Origin: DATKKX01 sp035542775
Lineage (GTDB): Bacteria > Planctomycetota > Phycisphaerae > UBA1845 > UTPLA1
Direction: 5' to 3'
NCBI GenBank assembly: GCA_035542775.1
Contig: DATKKX010000315.1
Location: 1 to 5,866, forward strand
Length of the DNA: 5,866 bases
The notes beneath the pieces were generated by a model. That model was not told the DNA's origin. It saw nothing but the letters and a program-made list of their open reading frames with translations, and did no database searches. Each line of letters begins with the position of its first letter. Within the stretch, counting starts at the first letter, position 1. This document shows positions 4,750 through 5,866 of the stretch, in pieces. Both the position numbers and the translations under genes were made by a program.

Positions 4750-5772
4750 CTACGGGCGATCCTTGGGGCCCTCAATCACCGGCAGAGGGCCTGGTTTGAC
4801 ATCAATCTCGACGGTATTCGACGGGAATTGCCGCCTTGCACTGACACGGCTGCCTTTGTCATCCGGTGCATCCGTGACCTCCAAGCCGTGACCATTGAAC
4901 CGGACCCGGTATTTGCCGGGTTTGGTCATGTCGTACTGCTTCGCGACATCGAAATGCTCGAATAGGACGGCGTCCCCACCGGGCTGAATGGCCCTGGGAC
5001 CGCCCAGGGTCTGAACGGGCCCGGCGGTGTACGGCACCACTCGGCCGTCCTCGCAAATGATCGTCATGCTCCCGTTGACCTCGACCTGCTGTCGGTCATA
5101 GAACAACTCGTACCGGCTTTCGTTGATCAACTCCAGCCGAAACAGCATCGGCTGGCCCACGCGGTACTCGTCTTGCAGAGCGGTGAGCTGTGTTCGCAGT
5201 CCTTCGAGCTTCGGCTCCAGCGATTTCAGCCTCGCCTCGAATTCCTCCCTCTGACGGTGCAGTCGGGCAAGTTCCTGCATGGTCCACCGCTCGACGGACA
5301 CGTCCGGCAGGTCGACCCGCCATCCGTGGTCGGTTCTCTCCAGCCACCAGTTCCAGTTTATGATTTCGCCTTCGAGCCGCTCGTGTAGTCTGAGGAAGAG
5401 GTCGTACCGTGCCATCGCTTGGTCCGCGCGAACGCTACCCCCGCAAATTCTGTACTCGGTTTCGGCGAGCAGCTTGTCGAGGGGCACGAACTCCCGGAGG
5501 TACTGCTCTTTGGACTGGTAGTCCTTGACGCGGGCCTGCGTGCGGTCTGTACAACAGCTCAGGGCCTTGTCCCAGTCGCTGTCGCGGAGGGCTTGGCGGA
5601 ATGTGTCGAGGGCGGCCTTCACGTCAGCGGGTAAATCATGTCTCTCCCCCCCTTTCACGCATGCGGGCCGGGTCGTTGGTGGTGGGAGCTCGGGAGGGGC
5701 GGCGGGAGTGCTTGGATCGGAAGGTGAAAGAAAGAGCGACCCCAGAATCAAAGCCAGTACGGTGCTGCCCAT
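4750..5772 (-). CDS. Putative exported protein: helical/alpha-beta domain, coiled coil, beta-sandwich
   Basis: Function not recognised; 340 residues. Residues 3-15 (STVLALILGSLFL) are a short hydrophobic segment followed by a Pro/Ser/Thr-rich linker (16-37), suggesting export or membrane anchoring. However, the N-terminus lacks the usual Lys/Arg, and there is no lipobox. Residues 47-163 (AALDTFRQALRDSDWDKALS to WWLERTDHGWRVDLPDV) resemble the NTF2/SnoaL-like folds common in secreted proteins. Residues 165-203 form a clear heptad coiled coil, with L168, L171, F178, L182, L185, L189, L192, L196 and L199 at a/d positions. Residues 205-326 look like a beta-sandwich, with YDMTKPGKYRVRFNG and a closing SNTVEIDV strand. 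The ATG has a textbook AGGAGG (5780-5785) 7 bases upstream. The gene ends in tandem TAG codons. Domain names are inference from texture. Confidence 0.85.
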   Translation of the reverse strand: MGSTVLALILGSLFLSPSDPSTPAAPPELPPPTTRPACVKGGERHDLPADVKAALDTFRQALRDSDWDKALSCCTDRTQARVKDYQSKEQYLREFVPLDKLLAETEYRICGGSVRADQAMARYDLFLRLHERLEGEIINWNWWLERTDHGWRVDLPDVSVERWTMQELARLHRQREEFEARLKSLEPKLEGLRTQLTALQDEYRVGQPMLFRLELINESRYELFYDRQQVEVNGSMTIICEDGRVVPYTAGPVQTLGGPRAIQPGGDAVLFEHFDVAKQYDMTKPGKYRVRFNGHGLEVTDAPDDKGSRVSARRQFPSNTVEIDVKPGPLPVIEGPKDRP

Positions 5773-5779
5773 ACGTTGT

Positions 5780-5823
5780 CCTCCTAATCGCGATGAAGGA
5801 CCGTTCGTCTCCGCGCAAGTATA
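5780..5823 (-). promoter_or_regulatory. Ribosome binding site and possible -10 of the exported-protein gene
   Basis: AGGAGG at 5780-5785 lies 7 bases before the ATG and decides the start. Further upstream on the same strand, TATACT at 5818-5823 (context AGGTATACTTGC) is a good -10, giving a leader of about 40 bases, but the position 17 bases further up reads GGGGCG and is not a -35. The ribosome binding site is secure; the promoter is tentative. Confidence 0.55.
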
Positions 5824-5866
5824 CCTAGGAACCGTAACGGCGCCCCAGTGGCGGTGGTCGGGCGTG

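Overview
The window is GC-rich bacterial chromosomal DNA with six supported protein genes: one cut by the left edge and five complete. Compact housekeeping genes are separated by long intergenic stretches full of short, imperfect, phrase-like repeats and hairpins. Together with a FBPase N-terminus of this type, that fits a Planctomycetota-like bacterium. The assignment is inference from style; there is no rRNA or other marker here to settle it.

Left part (1-715, minus): the first 238 residues of a class 1 fructose-1,6-bisphosphatase (fbp), with a GTG start fixed by a strong ribosome binding site. Next comes about 1.1 kb (716-1832) with no credible gene but several hairpins and repeat-like strings. 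It ends in a sharply AT-rich promoter region holding a perfect 12-bp palindrome.

Middle (1833-2533, plus): a two-gene unit overlapping by 4 bp. The first gene encodes a small helix-turn-helix protein resembling the DUF2089 family without its zinc ribbon. The second encodes a 117-residue, three-helix membrane protein with a glycine-zipper first helix. This coupled regulator/membrane pair is the least understood and most interesting system in the window.

Right part (2775-5772, all minus, so transcribed right to left): a presumed exported protein of unknown function (4750-5772), ribosomal protein L31 (rpmE, 4306-4548) with a clear promoter and a hairpin terminator, then peptide chain release factor 1 (prfA, 2775-3869). 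rpmE and prfA are frequent neighbours in bacteria and both serve translation, but here 436 bp containing a terminator and repeats separate them. prmC/hemK, the usual RF1 methyltransferase partner gene, is not in the window.

The same -10 hexamer, TATACT, lies upstream of the HTH gene, rpmE and the exported-protein gene. No tRNA, rRNA, CRISPR array, transposase or insertion sequence was seen.
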